The notes: generated by a model from the letters alone, not told the origin. DNA of 64,000 nt from Bacteroidia bacterium (GCA_030427865.1 JAUICK010000006.1:62001-126000), one strand, 5' to 3'; counted from the stretch's first letter, positions 21,953 through 32,610 are shown. A program made the numbers and translations.

Positions 21953-22363
21953 ATAAAAGGGGTTTTCTTAGTCTTTTTTCTATCTGTTTACTGTTTAAGT
22001 GGTCAAAATCTAAAACAACATCAATAGAAAAATAGACTTTGGGTAATTTATGTTAATGATTTCCATTCTCATCAATTACAGAAACAACTTCACATTTTAG
22101 CAAAAGACAAAAAAGAATTACAAGAGAAAAAATTAGTTATTTATCAGTTTGTAAATGATAAATTTACTACTGATTATAATACAGTTTGGTTTTCTTCAAA
22201 AAAACAATTCGAAACATTTCACAAAAAATCTAATAATTTTGAGGTTTTATTCATTGGATTAGAAGGTGAGGCAAAATATAGACAAACAAAATTAGTATCT
22301 TTAGAAAAAATATTTACCTAGATTGATGGCATGCCAATGCAAAAAAGAGAACTCAAAAATTAA
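21953..22363 (+). pseudogene. DUF4174-like protein, start lost and two in-frame TAG codons
   Basis: Frame reads KGVFLVFFLSVYCLSGQNLKQHQ*KNRLWVIYVNDFHSHQLQKQLHILAKDKKELQEKKLVIYQF...NNFEVLFIGLEGEAKYRQTKLVSLEKIFT*IDGMPMQKRELKN*; stops at 22025 and 22319. Confidence 0.75.
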
Positions 22364-22367
22364 CTGA

Positions 22368-23222
22368 ATGAACTGTAAAAACTGCCAAGATACTTTAGAA
22401 GAAAATGCTCATTTTTGCGACAATTGCGGAGCTAAAGTAGTTTTATATAGAATTACTTTTAAGCAGCTTCTTTTAGATTTTTTTATTAACACATTTGGGG
22501 TAGATAGTCGCTTTTTTCTTACGCTTAAAAAAATGATAACTCACCCTGATGATGTGATTAATGAATATCTAACTGGTGTAAGAAGACGTTATGTAAATCC
22601 GTTTGCTTTTTTAGCGGTTGGTGCAGGTTTATCTCTTTTAATTTTCAATTATTTTGCAGATGATTTTATAAGAATACAATCTACCACCAACACAAATCAA
22701 ATAAAAGAAATTAAAAAAACTGCCGAAAAAGAGATTGTTATTACACCAGAAATGTCTGAAAAAGAAATTCAAAAGCTTTATTCTAAAAAGAAAGTTGCTC
22801 AAATGCAATTGAAATTTATGGATAAATGGATGCAATTTATGCTGCGTTACTTTAACCTACTAACTTTTGTTTTTCTTTTTATTTATGCTATTCTTAGTAA
22901 ATGGACGTATTGGAAACCTCATAATTTTGGCGAACATATTGTTATCAATGCTTATGTTTATGGTTTTGCAACCTACTTTACAATTATATCTTTTATAGTT
23001 GCAATGCTAGTTCATCCAGATATTTATACCTTTAGTTTATTAATATATATTATCTATTACTTATATGTTTTTGGTAAACTATACAACTATGGTATTTTAA
23101 AATCTATTTTTAAATTACTACGATTTTTAATCGGTTTTGCTATACTTTTTATTATTTTAACAATTAGTGCAGGAGTTATTGGCTATTTACTTGGCAGATT
23201 AGGTATTGTTAGTATGAAATAA
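22368..23222 (+). CDS. DUF3667 domain-containing membrane protein
   Basis: MNCKNCQDTLEENAHFCDNCGAKVV zinc ribbon followed by TM helices. Confidence 0.88.
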   Translation: MNCKNCQDTLEENAHFCDNCGAKVVLYRITFKQLLLDFFINTFGVDSRFFLTLKKMITHPDDVINEYLTGVRRRYVNPFAFLAVGAGLSLLIFNYFADDFIRIQSTTNTNQIKEIKKTAEKEIVITPEMSEKEIQKLYSKKKVAQMQLKFMDKWMQFMLRYFNLLTFVFLFIYAILSKWTYWKPHNFGEHIVINAYVYGFATYFTIISFIVAMLVHPDIYTFSLLIYIIYYLYVFGKLYNYGILKSIFKLLRFLIGFAILFIILTISAGVIGYLLGRLGIVSMK

Positions 23223-24425
23223 TTGACTTTCTTTTTTTAAAACCCTTAATAGATATAGTAAAATTAAAACCCCTAAAAGAGCAAAAAGAGTAATTGCATT
23301 CCAAGTAAATTCATAACCAAATTCATTTACCATTTGCATACCCACATTATGACTAAAGATGTGCGATAAAGAAAATGAAATGCTGTACAATGCCATATAT
23401 TCTCCTTGATTTCCTTTTTTAGCTCTTTCTACTGCAAAAGCATTCGAAAACGGAAAAGCAATCATTTCTCCTACCGTCATCAATAACATTCCTATAATTA
23501 GAACACCTATCCAACCTGTAAGGTTTAAAACGATAAAGCTTAGTGCTGTTAAAAACAACCCCAAGGTAATCAGTTTTACTTTCGATTTTTTAGTGTCTTC
23601 TAACCATTTTATTAAGGGCATTTCAAATAGGAAAATAAAGAATCCGTTGAATCCCATTAGCAATCCAATTTCAAATTCCGATAAAAATCGATTGTCTTTA
23701 TAATACAATGGCATGGTAGAAAAATACTGCAAGAACACAAACCCGAAGATAAACATGGCTATAAAAAATATCCAAAAAGCTTTGTCTTCGTAAGCAGAAA
23801 CAGGGTTTTTGGCTTTTACTTCGTCTAAAACTGTTACTTTCTTCGGATTTAAAACAATTAACAATAAGAAAGCAGCTAAAACACAGGTAATTCCATCTGT
23901 CCAAAACAAACCTTGATAGCCAATTCCTGTAATTATTAATCCTCCAATTGCAGGACCAGCAGAGAACCCTAAATTAATTGCCCAACGGATTAAGGTTACA
24001 GAACGAGTTTTATTTTCTAATTTACTGTAAGCGCTTAAAGCCACAAACATAGCAGGTCTAAAAGCATCTGCTACCAACATAACTAAGAAAATTCCGGCAC
24101 AAAATCCATGAAAAGTAGTAACATATTGTAACATTACAAACAAAATACCTGTAAGCAATAAACTAACAAACATTACTTTATAATAACCTATTTTGTCTGT
24201 TAGCTTACCTCCTATCCAAGTTCCTACAACAGAACCCAATCCAAAGAAAGACATAATCCAACCAACATCTGGAATAGAAAAATTAAGGTTCTTATTTAAA
24301 TATAATGATAAAAAAGGAATCACCATGGTTCCAGATCTATTGATAAAAGTGATTAAAGATAACCACCAAACTTCTTTAGAGAGTCCTTTAAAAGTATTAA
24401 AGTAGTTTTTAAAAAGTGTTTTCAT
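23199..24425 (-). CDS. MFS transporter
   Basis: 12-TM-like; GTWIGGKLTDKIGYYKVM. Confidence 0.93.
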   Translation of the reverse strand: MKTLFKNYFNTFKGLSKEVWWLSLITFINRSGTMVIPFLSLYLNKNLNFSIPDVGWIMSFFGLGSVVGTWIGGKLTDKIGYYKVMFVSLLLTGILFVMLQYVTTFHGFCAGIFLVMLVADAFRPAMFVALSAYSKLENKTRSVTLIRWAINLGFSAGPAIGGLIITGIGYQGLFWTDGITCVLAAFLLLIVLNPKKVTVLDEVKAKNPVSAYEDKAFWIFFIAMFIFGFVFLQYFSTMPLYYKDNRFLSEFEIGLLMGFNGFFIFLFEMPLIKWLEDTKKSKVKLITLGLFLTALSFIVLNLTGWIGVLIIGMLLMTVGEMIAFPFSNAFAVERAKKGNQGEYMALYSISFSLSHIFSHNVGMQMVNEFGYEFTWNAITLFALLGVLILLYLLRVLKKESQLFHTNNT

Positions 24426-24452
24426 TTTAGGTTGAGTTGATATTTGTATAAT

Positions 24453-24486
24453 AAAAAAGTCCGACTAAATAGTCGGACTTTTTTAA
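24453..24486. terminator. Terminator-like hairpin in divergent intergenic region
   Basis: aaaaaagtccgactaaatagtcggactttttt, 28 bp upstream of the MFS start codon. Confidence 0.6.
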
Positions 24487-24662
24487 TTGTTTGATTTTAT
24501 ATTGATATCATCAAAACATATAAATATACCGACTTTGGTGGTTTTTAATCCACGATAACTGGGTAATACATGTAGTGATTTTCCTCATTGTTGTTTTAAT
24601 TACTGCTCAAAACTACATAAAATTATTTGAATATTGTATTTTTGATTACCTAAAATATACAG

Positions 24663-24968
24663 ATGGCACTTTTTAAAAAAAATTACTCCCTTTATGTTTT
24701 ATTATTGTTTTTTGCGCTTAGCTTAACAAATTGTGCTGCCAAAAAAAAGATAGTAATTCAACAAAAAACAACTGAAAAAACAGATAAAATATCTGACAAA
24801 AACATTTTATATCTTATAGATGGCAAAGAAATTTCATCTAAAGATATTCATAAAATAAACACAAATAACATACATTCTATTACAGTAATTAAGGGCAAAA
24901 AAGACATTAAAAAATATACTGATAAATATTATGATGGAGTTGTAATTATAACAATGAAAAAATTATGA
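24663..24968 (+). CDS. Small lipoprotein with TonB-plug-like segment
   Basis: Lipobox TNC; IDGKEISSKDIHKINTNNIHSITVIKGKKDIKKYTDKYYDGVVIITMKKL. Confidence 0.65.
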   Translation: MALFKKNYSLYVLLLFFALSLTNCAAKKKIVIQQKTTEKTDKISDKNILYLIDGKEISSKDIHKINTNNIHSITVIKGKKDIKKYTDKYYDGVVIITMKKL

Positions 24969-25489
24969 AAAAACTAATTTTATTCTGCTCTTTTATTGTA
25001 CTTTTTTCTTGTGGTAATACAAAAACATTTCAAAGTTTTTTTAACAATCATAAAAAAGATTTGGGAGTAACTGCTTTTCAAGTACCTAATTTTATGAGAA
25101 CCATATTAACTAACATTTCGCCAGAAATTAATAGCTTATTTGGTAATGTAAAAGATTTTAAATTTATAACATTTAAAGACATTTCTAAAGAAAAACAACT
25201 CACCCTTATTCAAGAAATAGATTTGGTTACGGCTCATAATTTTACCGATATTTTAAGAACAAATAGTGTAGAGAAAACTAAAATTATTTCTGTAAAAGAA
25301 GATGGAAATACAGTTACACAAGCCATTATTTTTAATACCACTTTAGCTAAAAGTTCTGTTTTTTATTTAAAAGGCAGGTTTAATCCAAATCAATTAAAAA
25401 AACTATCAGAAACCAATCAATTTGAAAATTTATCAGATAAATTAATTCAGAACTATCAAATATCGCCAAAAACGCCTAATTTTAATTAA
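24965..25489 (+). CDS. DUF4252-like lipoprotein
   Basis: Lipobox FSC, 174 aa; family assignment from memory. Confidence 0.6.
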   Translation: MKKLILFCSFIVLFSCGNTKTFQSFFNNHKKDLGVTAFQVPNFMRTILTNISPEINSLFGNVKDFKFITFKDISKEKQLTLIQEIDLVTAHNFTDILRTNSVEKTKIISVKEDGNTVTQAIIFNTTLAKSSVFYLKGRFNPNQLKKLSETNQFENLSDKLIQNYQISPKTPNFN

Positions 25490-25501
25490 AAAAATTACAC
25501 A

Positions 25502-26116
25502 ATGAAAAAAATACTTTTAACCTTAACTTTATTGATGATATTTGCTTGCAACTCGCAAGACAAAAGACCTTTACCTGGCAAAACTAAATATCAACAAAAA
25601 TTAAACGCTAGTTATAAAGACGCTTCGAAATCGCCTTTAAAAAAGAAAGATTTAAAGAACTTTAAAGGTTTAGATTTTTTTCCTGTAGATTCTTCTTATG
25701 TCGTAAAAGCTAAATTTACAAAGACAGAAAACGCACCTACTTTTAAAATGGCAACAACTACAAATAGAAAACCTCTGTACAAAGAATACGGAAAGTTAAA
25801 TTTTATAATACAAGGTAAAGAATGTGAATTAACAATCTACCAAAGTCAAGACGATTTACGTGATGAAAAATATAAAAATTATTTATTTTTACCTTTTACT
25901 GATACTACTTCTGGTGAAGAATCTTATGGTGGTGGACGCTATATGGATGTAATGATAACTGATATTACTGAAGACAATACAGTAACTTTAAACTTTAACA
26001 ACACTTACAACCCTTATTGTGCTTATAACGATAAATATTCTTGCCCATTAACCCCAAGAAAAAACCATTTAGAAGTAGCTATAAAAGCAGGTGTAAAAAC
26101 GTTTAAAAAACACTAA
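25502..26116 (+). CDS. DUF1684 domain-containing protein
   Basis: LDFFPVDSSYVVKAKF...TDTTSGEESYGGGRYMDV..NFNNTYNPYCAYNDKYSCPLTP. Confidence 0.92.
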   Translation: MKKILLTLTLLMIFACNSQDKRPLPGKTKYQQKLNASYKDASKSPLKKKDLKNFKGLDFFPVDSSYVVKAKFTKTENAPTFKMATTTNRKPLYKEYGKLNFIIQGKECELTIYQSQDDLRDEKYKNYLFLPFTDTTSGEESYGGGRYMDVMITDITEDNTVTLNFNNTYNPYCAYNDKYSCPLTPRKNHLEVAIKAGVKTFKKH

Positions 26117-26365
26117 CTATTTCATATTTTTATTGGTCATATACAAACCGTAAATTGCACTAAATACAATTTTAAACCCAAAAAAGTTTTTCCATTTTCC
26201 ATCTGAGAAATTGTTTTTATTTAGAGTTTCAAAATCTCCAGAAAAAATTTCTGAAGAGCTATTTATTAATAACGAAATAACGGTTACAATTACAAAAAAT
26301 GGAAAGGCAACTTTTGCAAAGTTGGTCCAAAATATAGGCTGTTTTATTTTTTCTAAAAAAGACAT
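26117..26365 (-). CDS. Small hypothetical membrane protein
   Basis: 82-aa ORF directly after MazG-like gene. Confidence 0.65.
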   Translation of the reverse strand: MSFLEKIKQPIFWTNFAKVAFPFFVIVTVISLLINSSSEIFSGDFETLNKNNFSDGKWKNFFGFKIVFSAIYGLYMTNKNMK

Positions 26366-26692
26366 TTATTTTAGTTTTTTGTTGTTATGATGACGAACGT
26401 GATCGCGTTTGGTTTTAATATCTAATTTCTTTTCGAAAGCTTCTTCTAAATTTACACCTGTTTGATTTGCCAAACATAACACTACAAAAAGCACATCAGC
26501 TAACTCTTCTCCTAAATCTTTATTTTTATCCGATTCTTTTTCACTTTGCTCGCCATAACGTCTTGCAATAATACGTGCAACTTCACCCACTTCTTCTGTT
26601 AATTGTGCCATATTTGTAAGCTCATTAAAATAACGAACTCCATGATTTTTAATCCATTCGTCTACTTGTTGTTGCGCGTTTTGTATGTTCAT
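26366..26692 (-). CDS. MazG-like nucleotide pyrophosphohydrolase
   Basis: EEVGEVARIIARRYGEQ..KDLGEELADVLFVVLCLANQTGVNLEEAFEKKL. Confidence 0.93.
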   Translation of the reverse strand: MNIQNAQQQVDEWIKNHGVRYFNELTNMAQLTEEVGEVARIIARRYGEQSEKESDKNKDLGEELADVLFVVLCLANQTGVNLEEAFEKKLDIKTKRDHVRHHNNKKLK

Positions 26693-26873
26693 TTTAAATT
26701 TTAAAAAATTGAAGAATTAAAAAAATCAAAGATAACTATTATGAAATAATTTAGTTTGTTTCTAAGTTTATTTTCTTACATTTAGATAACATCAAATATA
26801 AAGCCTTTGAAACAGTTTTATATCTTTACGTAAGGTACAAGCAAATCGAAACTGGACAAAAAATTGAAAAAAA

Positions 26874-27653
26874 ATGAAAAAAATATTATTACTTATTGTT
26901 TTAAGCATATTAATTCCAGATAAATTATTAGCTTGTAATTGGGTTTCAAGTTCTTTTTGCTCTACAAGTCAATCCTCACTTTTTCAAAATGACTTAATTG
27001 TTTATGGAAAAATTATTGCAATCGACAATGACGGAATAGATTTTGAAATCATAGATGTTTTAAGAGGCCAAGAAAATAAAACAATTATAAGAATTTGGGA
27101 TGGTGTTGACTTTGAATGTAATGGAACTTTCTCAATGGCTGCAGCTGAGTTAGGAACTATTAACAATCATTTAATTATAATATTACCTAAGATAGCTGAA
27201 AAGAAAAGCTCTTGGGAAGTAATTGGAGATTACAGAAGACCTGATTTTTTTGAATACACCCCCAATTTAAGAGTTGAAAATGAAATTGTTTATGGACTAA
27301 TTTCTGGAATTGAAACCTATCCATATGTTGAAGAGCAAGCAACTTACGAAAACTTCAAAAATTCTTGGAATAGTAATAATGATTGTTCTTCAGTTGTTCT
27401 CAAAAACGAAAATTATAAATTTGAACAATTCAAAGTTTTATCGCTATCAAACAACAAATTTAAAATCGTTTTAAGTAATTCATCGAAAAAACAATTGAAT
27501 ATTTATAATGTATTTGGTTTAAAAGTGAAATCTGAATTTCAAGTGAATAATGAAATTGAAATAGACTTATCTAACTATTCTACAGGCGTATATTTCATCA
27601 ATTTAGTTTATGAAAACAATGAAATAAAAACCATAAAATTGATTAAAAAGTAA
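26874..27653 (+). CDS. T9SS type A sorting domain-containing protein
   Basis: C-terminal QLNIYNVFGLKVKSE...IDLSNYSTGVYFINLVYENNEIKTIKLIKK. Confidence 0.88.
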   Translation: MKKILLLIVLSILIPDKLLACNWVSSSFCSTSQSSLFQNDLIVYGKIIAIDNDGIDFEIIDVLRGQENKTIIRIWDGVDFECNGTFSMAAAELGTINNHLIIILPKIAEKKSSWEVIGDYRRPDFFEYTPNLRVENEIVYGLISGIETYPYVEEQATYENFKNSWNSNNDCSSVVLKNENYKFEQFKVLSLSNNKFKIVLSNSSKKQLNIYNVFGLKVKSEFQVNNEIEIDLSNYSTGVYFINLVYENNEIKTIKLIKK

Positions 27654-27849
27654 ATACCATAGCCTAAACTCCTTGTGTACAACTAATTAGGTGCGACTAA
27701 CTTACTCCATAAGGGGCATCTCACTAAACAATATAAAACATTAAAACAATACGTTGTAAGGCAGTTAAAAAAATGAGCATTAATAGAATTTTAGAAAAAT
27801 ATAAACTGATTAAAAAAATGCCTTATAGTAATGTGTAACCGCCATCAAA

Positions 27850-28623
27850 TTATTTCAAAAACTCACAAACCTCTTTATAAAATTGAGTAGGTTTTTCTGC
27901 ATGCAACCAATGCCCAGCGTTTTTTATTTCTACAATTGTTGCCTTTGGGAAATGTGCATCTATGATAGACACTTCATTTTGAGTGATATAATTAGACTTA
28001 TCGCCTTTTAAGAATAAAGTTTCATTTTCAAAAACAGTAAATGGAGGGAGCGCTTCACCTACTTCAGAATTATTTTCTGTAAGAGATTGTAAATTAAACC
28101 TGTAAGCAAGTTGTCCTTTTTCTTTCCAATACACATTTTTTAGTAAAAATTGACGTACACCAAATTCTGGAATTAATTTCGACAGTTTTTTATCAACTAA
28201 AGTCCTTGTGTTATCAATAGAGAAATCTATAGAGTTTAAACCTGCTAAAATAGCATTATGATGTGGTTGATATTGACGTGGTGAAATATCTACAACAATT
28301 AACTTATCAACCAATTCTGGATACGTAACTGCAAATAACATTGCTGTTTTACCGCCCATAGAATGCCCCATTAAATAAACACTTTCTAATTGATAATGAT
28401 TGATATAGCTGTACAAATCTTGTACTAAAACCTCGTAATTAAATTCGTCTGCATGGAAACTTCTTCCATGATTTCTTTGATCTATTAAGTGAACTTCAAA
28501 ATCATTAGAAAACTGATTTCCTAGAGTTTTCCAATTATCAGACATTCCAAAATAACCGTGTAAAATGAGTAATGGAGTTCCTGTTCCTTTTATGGTTGAG
28601 TGTAAAATTGGGTAATTAGGCAT
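27850..28623 (-). CDS. Alpha/beta fold hydrolase (YbfF-like)
   Basis: LLILHGYFGMSDNWKTLG...GHSMGGKTAM...GHWLHAEKP. Confidence 0.93.
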   Translation of the reverse strand: MPNYPILHSTIKGTGTPLLILHGYFGMSDNWKTLGNQFSNDFEVHLIDQRNHGRSFHADEFNYEVLVQDLYSYINHYQLESVYLMGHSMGGKTAMLFAVTYPELVDKLIVVDISPRQYQPHHNAILAGLNSIDFSIDNTRTLVDKKLSKLIPEFGVRQFLLKNVYWKEKGQLAYRFNLQSLTENNSEVGEALPPFTVFENETLFLKGDKSNYITQNEVSIIDAHFPKATIVEIKNAGHWLHAEKPTQFYKEVCEFLK

Positions 28624-28640
28624 TTGTATTGTTGGATTTT

Positions 28641-28682
28641 TAGATTTCTCAATCGCTTAAAAAAGCTAATTTCGAAATAACA
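28641..28682. repeat. Possible decayed copy of dispersed palindromic repeat
   Basis: agatttctcaatcgcttaaaaaagctaatttcgaaataaca resembles GAGATTTCTC...TCGAAATGACA. Confidence 0.35.
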
Positions 28683-28717
28683 ACTGAGACTGAATACATT
28701 TAACTGTAAACTTTAAA

Positions 28718-29431
28718 CTATTGAAGTCGATGTAAATACATATTCACAACATTCTCTAAACCCAGATACAAACTCTCGGCAATTAAAGCATGTCCAATAG
28801 AAACTTCTGCTAAATTTGGTATATTATCTTTAAAAAATTTAATATTATCTAAACTCAAATCATGACCTGCATTAATTCCTAAACCCAAATCGTGAGCTAA
28901 AATTGCAGCTTCTGCATACGATTTTACGGCTTCTGTATTTCCTTTTTCAAACTCACTCGCAAACTGTTCTGTATACAGCTCAATTCGGTCTGTGCCTGTT
29001 TTTGCAGCAGCTTCTATAAACCTTTTATCAGTATCAATAAAAATAGAGGTTCTAATTTTATTTTGTTGAAACTCTTGAATTACTTCTTGTAAAAAAGATT
29101 GGTTTGTAATTGTGTCCCACCCTGCATTAGATGTTATAGCATCTATGGCATCTGGCACCAAAGTAACCTGAGTTGGTTTTACTTCTAAAACCAAATCCAT
29201 AAACGATTTTATAGGATTTCCTTCAATATTATATTCTGTAACAACACTATTTTTTAAATCTCTTGCATCTTGATAGCGAATATGTCTTTCATCTGGTCTT
29301 GGATGAATCGTAATTCCTTCTGCACCAAATTCTTGAATATCTGTTGCCACTGTTAATAAATTCGGCACATTTCCTCCACGAGAATTTCGTAAAGTTGCTA
29401 TTTTGTTGATATTTACACTTAACTTTGTCAT
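28718..29431 (-). CDS. pdxJ: Pyridoxine 5'-phosphate synthase
   Basis: [24 protein letters not shown]...[12 protein letters not shown]...INAGHDL. Confidence 0.97.
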   Translation of the reverse strand: MTKLSVNINKIATLRNSRGGNVPNLLTVATDIQEFGAEGITIHPRPDERHIRYQDARDLKNSVVTEYNIEGNPIKSFMDLVLEVKPTQVTLVPDAIDAITSNAGWDTITNQSFLQEVIQEFQQNKIRTSIFIDTDKRFIEAAAKTGTDRIELYTEQFASEFEKGNTEAVKSYAEAAILAHDLGLGINAGHDLSLDNIKFFKDNIPNLAEVSIGHALIAESLYLGLENVVNMYLHRLQ

Positions 29432-29497
29432 TGTCTAAAATTAGACTGCAAAGGTAAATTATTAAATCATTTTATCCTATATTCGTAAACGATGAAT

Positions 29498-30151
29498 ATG
29501 AACGATTACATCTTAGAAGAAATAAAACCATTACGTTTAAAAGATACTGTTAAACTTGCCCAAAAAGTATTTAAAAACTATCCTATTACACATTTTCCAG
29601 TAATTGAGAACAATAAATTATTAGGATCTTTTGCTGAAGAAGATATACAAACCGTAGAAAATAAAGAAGTTGAGTTAGTCGCTTACGCACATTTATTACA
29701 TTCTTTTTTTGCGGATGAAAAAGCAACTGTCTTAGAATTATTAAAAATTTTTGCAGACAATGACACTAATATTATTCCTGTTTTAAACGATGAAAAAGAC
29801 TATTTAGGGTATTTTGATTTGCGTGATGTATTAGACGTTTTTTCTACAAGCCCTTTTATGATTGAAGAAAGTGAAACCTTAATTATAGAAAAATTGAGAA
29901 ATGATTATTCTATGAGCGAAATTACTCAAATTGTAGAATCTAATGGAGGGAAATTATTAGGGTTGTATATTTCTGAAAAATCATCAGAATATGTGCAAAT
30001 TACTTTAAAAATAATTTCTGATGAAGTGAATGAGATTATGCAAACTTTTAGAAGGTATGATTATAAAATTATCTCTATGCACGAAAATGATATTTATTTA
30101 GAAGACTTAAAAAACAGATCAGAATATTTGCAAAAATATTTAGAAATGTAA
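29498..30151 (+). CDS. CBS domain-containing protein
   Basis: Two CBS-like repeats; LGYFDLRDVLDVFS. Confidence 0.85.
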   Translation: MNDYILEEIKPLRLKDTVKLAQKVFKNYPITHFPVIENNKLLGSFAEEDIQTVENKEVELVAYAHLLHSFFADEKATVLELLKIFADNDTNIIPVLNDEKDYLGYFDLRDVLDVFSTSPFMIEESETLIIEKLRNDYSMSEITQIVESNGGKLLGLYISEKSSEYVQITLKIISDEVNEIMQTFRRYDYKIISMHENDIYLEDLKNRSEYLQKYLEM

Positions 30152-30179
30152 GTATAGTAAGACTTAAAGAAAAAACATA

Positions 30180-31079
30180 GTGAAAAAAGCAGCAATTTAC
30201 GGTCAATCTTACGCAATTTCTTCAAAAAAAGAAATTCATACTTTACTAAAAGTTTTAGAAAAAAATAACATCGATTTTTACATAGAACAGCAATTTTATC
30301 AACTTCTAACAAAAAACAAAGTTTTAAAAGACACCTACAATTACTTTAAAAGCTTTAACGATTTAGATAGTTCTTTCGACATTATGTTTACAGTGGGTGG
30401 AGATGGTACTTTTTTACGTTCTGTAACTCACATTAGAGACTTAAACATCCCTATTTTAGGAATTAACACAGGCAGGTTGGGTTTCTTAGCAATTGTACCA
30501 AAAGATGTTATAGAAGAAAGTATTGAATTGGTTTTAAAAGGAGAATACACCTTACAAGAACGTTCTTTATTATCTGTAAAAACCACACCAAAAGTTGCAG
30601 ATTTTTCCGAATTAAATTTTGCCTTAAACGAGGTTACAATCGCAAAAAAAAACACAACTTCTATGATAGGTGTAAAAACGTATTTAAACAAAGAATACTT
30701 AACCAATTATTGGGCAGATGGCTTAATAATTGCCACACCAACAGGTTCTACAGGTTATTCTTTAAGTTGTAATGGCCCAGTAGTATTGCCAGATTCTAAA
30801 AACTTAGTAATAACACCTATTGCACCTCATAACCTTAATGCAAGACCCATGATTATTTCTGATGAAACTAAGATAAATCTCGAGGTAGATTCAAGAGAAA
30901 AAAGCTACTTAATTTCATTAGACTCAAGAGTAACATCTGTACCAAAAAACACAAAGATTTTTATAGAAAAAACATCTTTTACTATTAAAAGTATTTTACC
31001 TAAAAATCAATCGTTTTTAAAGACTTTACGAAGCAAACTTTTATGGGGAGAAGACATTAGAAATAAAACAAACCTTTAA
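30180..31079 (+). CDS. nadK: NAD kinase (GTG start)
   Basis: TVGGDGTFLRSV, GINTGRLGFLA, TPTGSTGYSLSCNGP. Confidence 0.97.
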   Translation: MKKAAIYGQSYAISSKKEIHTLLKVLEKNNIDFYIEQQFYQLLTKNKVLKDTYNYFKSFNDLDSSFDIMFTVGGDGTFLRSVTHIRDLNIPILGINTGRLGFLAIVPKDVIEESIELVLKGEYTLQERSLLSVKTTPKVADFSELNFALNEVTIAKKNTTSMIGVKTYLNKEYLTNYWADGLIIATPTGSTGYSLSCNGPVVLPDSKNLVITPIAPHNLNARPMIISDETKINLEVDSREKSYLISLDSRVTSVPKNTKIFIEKTSFTIKSILPKNQSFLKTLRSKLLWGEDIRNKTNL

Positions 31080-31185
31080 CGTATTTCTTGCAATATTTTT
31101 TTAAAATAGTTGTTATTCAAAAAAGACTGAATATTAACTTTATAAAGCAAATTGAAATTCCTATATTTGCTCGCTATTTTTTAAA

Positions 31186-31863
31186 ATGAAAACCAAAATA
31201 TTATTTTTTTTACTCGTTAGTTTTTCCTCTATTTTTATTGGACAAGTACATGAAGTTGGCTTAACATTAGGAGGTTCTAATTATGTAGGAGACGTAGGTA
31301 GAAATAACTATATTTATCCTAACAAACCAGCAGCTGCCGTTTTTTACAAATACAATTGGAATCCAAGAATAGCTCTAAGAGCAACCTATAGCTATATTCC
31401 TATTCAAGGTAATGACCTAAATGCCGATACAAAATTTAGAAAAGATAGAGGCTTTAATTTTACGAATACTATTAACGAATTTGGTGTAGGATTAGAATAT
31501 AATTTTTATGAATACGATTTATCTTCAGATGATAAAACTTGGACACCATATTTACTTTTAGAATTAGTAGGCTTTAACTATACAAATGTAGAATCTCATC
31601 CATCAATAGGAACAATTAACTACGGAAACAAAACTTCTTATGCAATTCCTTTCGGATTTGGTTATAAGTCCAAATTATATGGTACTTTAGCGTTTGCAAT
31701 AGAAGCAAAATTTAGATATACTTTTGTAGATGATTTAGACCTTGTTTCTAATATAACACCTAATGTAAATTTAGAAGGCACAGGTAATGATTGGTATATG
31801 TTTACAGGCGTTTCTTTAATATATACGTTTGGTAGACCTGCATGTTATACAAAAGGATTATAG
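31186..31863 (+). CDS. DUF6089-like outer-membrane beta-barrel protein
   Basis: QVHEVGLTLGGSNYVGDVGRNNYIYPNKPAAAVFYKYN. Confidence 0.85.
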   Translation: MKTKILFFLLVSFSSIFIGQVHEVGLTLGGSNYVGDVGRNNYIYPNKPAAAVFYKYNWNPRIALRATYSYIPIQGNDLNADTKFRKDRGFNFTNTINEFGVGLEYNFYEYDLSSDDKTWTPYLLLELVGFNYTNVESHPSIGTINYGNKTSYAIPFGFGYKSKLYGTLAFAIEAKFRYTFVDDLDLVSNITPNVNLEGTGNDWYMFTGVSLIYTFGRPACYTKGL

Positions 31864-31866
31864 TAT

Positions 31867-32610
31867 ATGGATAAAAAACTACTTATTGATTTAGACCGAG
31901 TTCCAAAACACGTTGCCATTATAATGGATGGTAATGGACGCTGGGCAAAAAGTCAGGGAATGAATAGGGTTTTTGGGCACAGAAATGCTTTAAAATCGAT
32001 ACGAGAATCTTTAGAATCTGGAGATGAAATTGGTGTAAAAGCAATTACCTTATATGCTTTTTCTACCGAAAACTGGAAACGACCTAAATATGAAGTAAAT
32101 GCACTAATGAATCTTATGATAAGTGCTTTAAACGACGAACTTCCTGGTTTTCAAAAAAAGAATGTACAAGTAAAATCTATTGGAAATCCAGATAATTTAC
32201 CCAAAAGAGCACAAAAAACACTCAAAAAAGTTATCGAAGAAACAAAAAACAATACGGGTATAATTCTTTCTTTGGCTTTAAATTACGGTTCAAGAGAAGA
32301 AATTGTTAATGCTTTTAAAAACATATCTAAAAAAGTTGTTAATAAAGAACTTAATATAGAAGAAATTGACGAAAATACTATAAAAAACCATTTATATACA
32401 TTTAATTTGCCCGATGTTGATTTAATGATAAGAACAAGCGGAGAACAACGCATTAGTAATTTCTTATTGTGGCAGATGGCATATGCCGAATTATATTTTA
32501 CAGATATACTTTGGCCAGATTTTAGACAAGAGCATTTTTATGATGCGATTATAGATTACCAGAATAGAGAACGAAGATTTGGAAAAACAAGCGAACAAAT
32601 TACAGAATAA
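31867..32610 (+). CDS. uppS: Isoprenyl transferase (UPP synthase)
   Basis: HVAIIMDGNGRWAKSQG..FGHRNAL...TLYAFSTENWKRP. Confidence 0.97.
   Translation: MDKKLLIDLDRVPKHVAIIMDGNGRWAKSQGMNRVFGHRNALKSIRESLESGDEIGVKAITLYAFSTENWKRPKYEVNALMNLMISALNDELPGFQKKNVQVKSIGNPDNLPKRAQKTLKKVIEETKNNTGIILSLALNYGSREEIVNAFKNISKKVVNKELNIEEIDENTIKNHLYTFNLPDVDLMIRTSGEQRISNFLLWQMAYAELYFTDILWPDFRQEHFYDAIIDYQNRERRFGKTSEQITE

Noticed and set aside
27654-27849. Short ORF MSINRILEKYKLIKKMPYSNV and TAAGGCA/TGCCTTA inverted repeat
   Set aside because: Too short and weak to distinguish a gene fragment from chance
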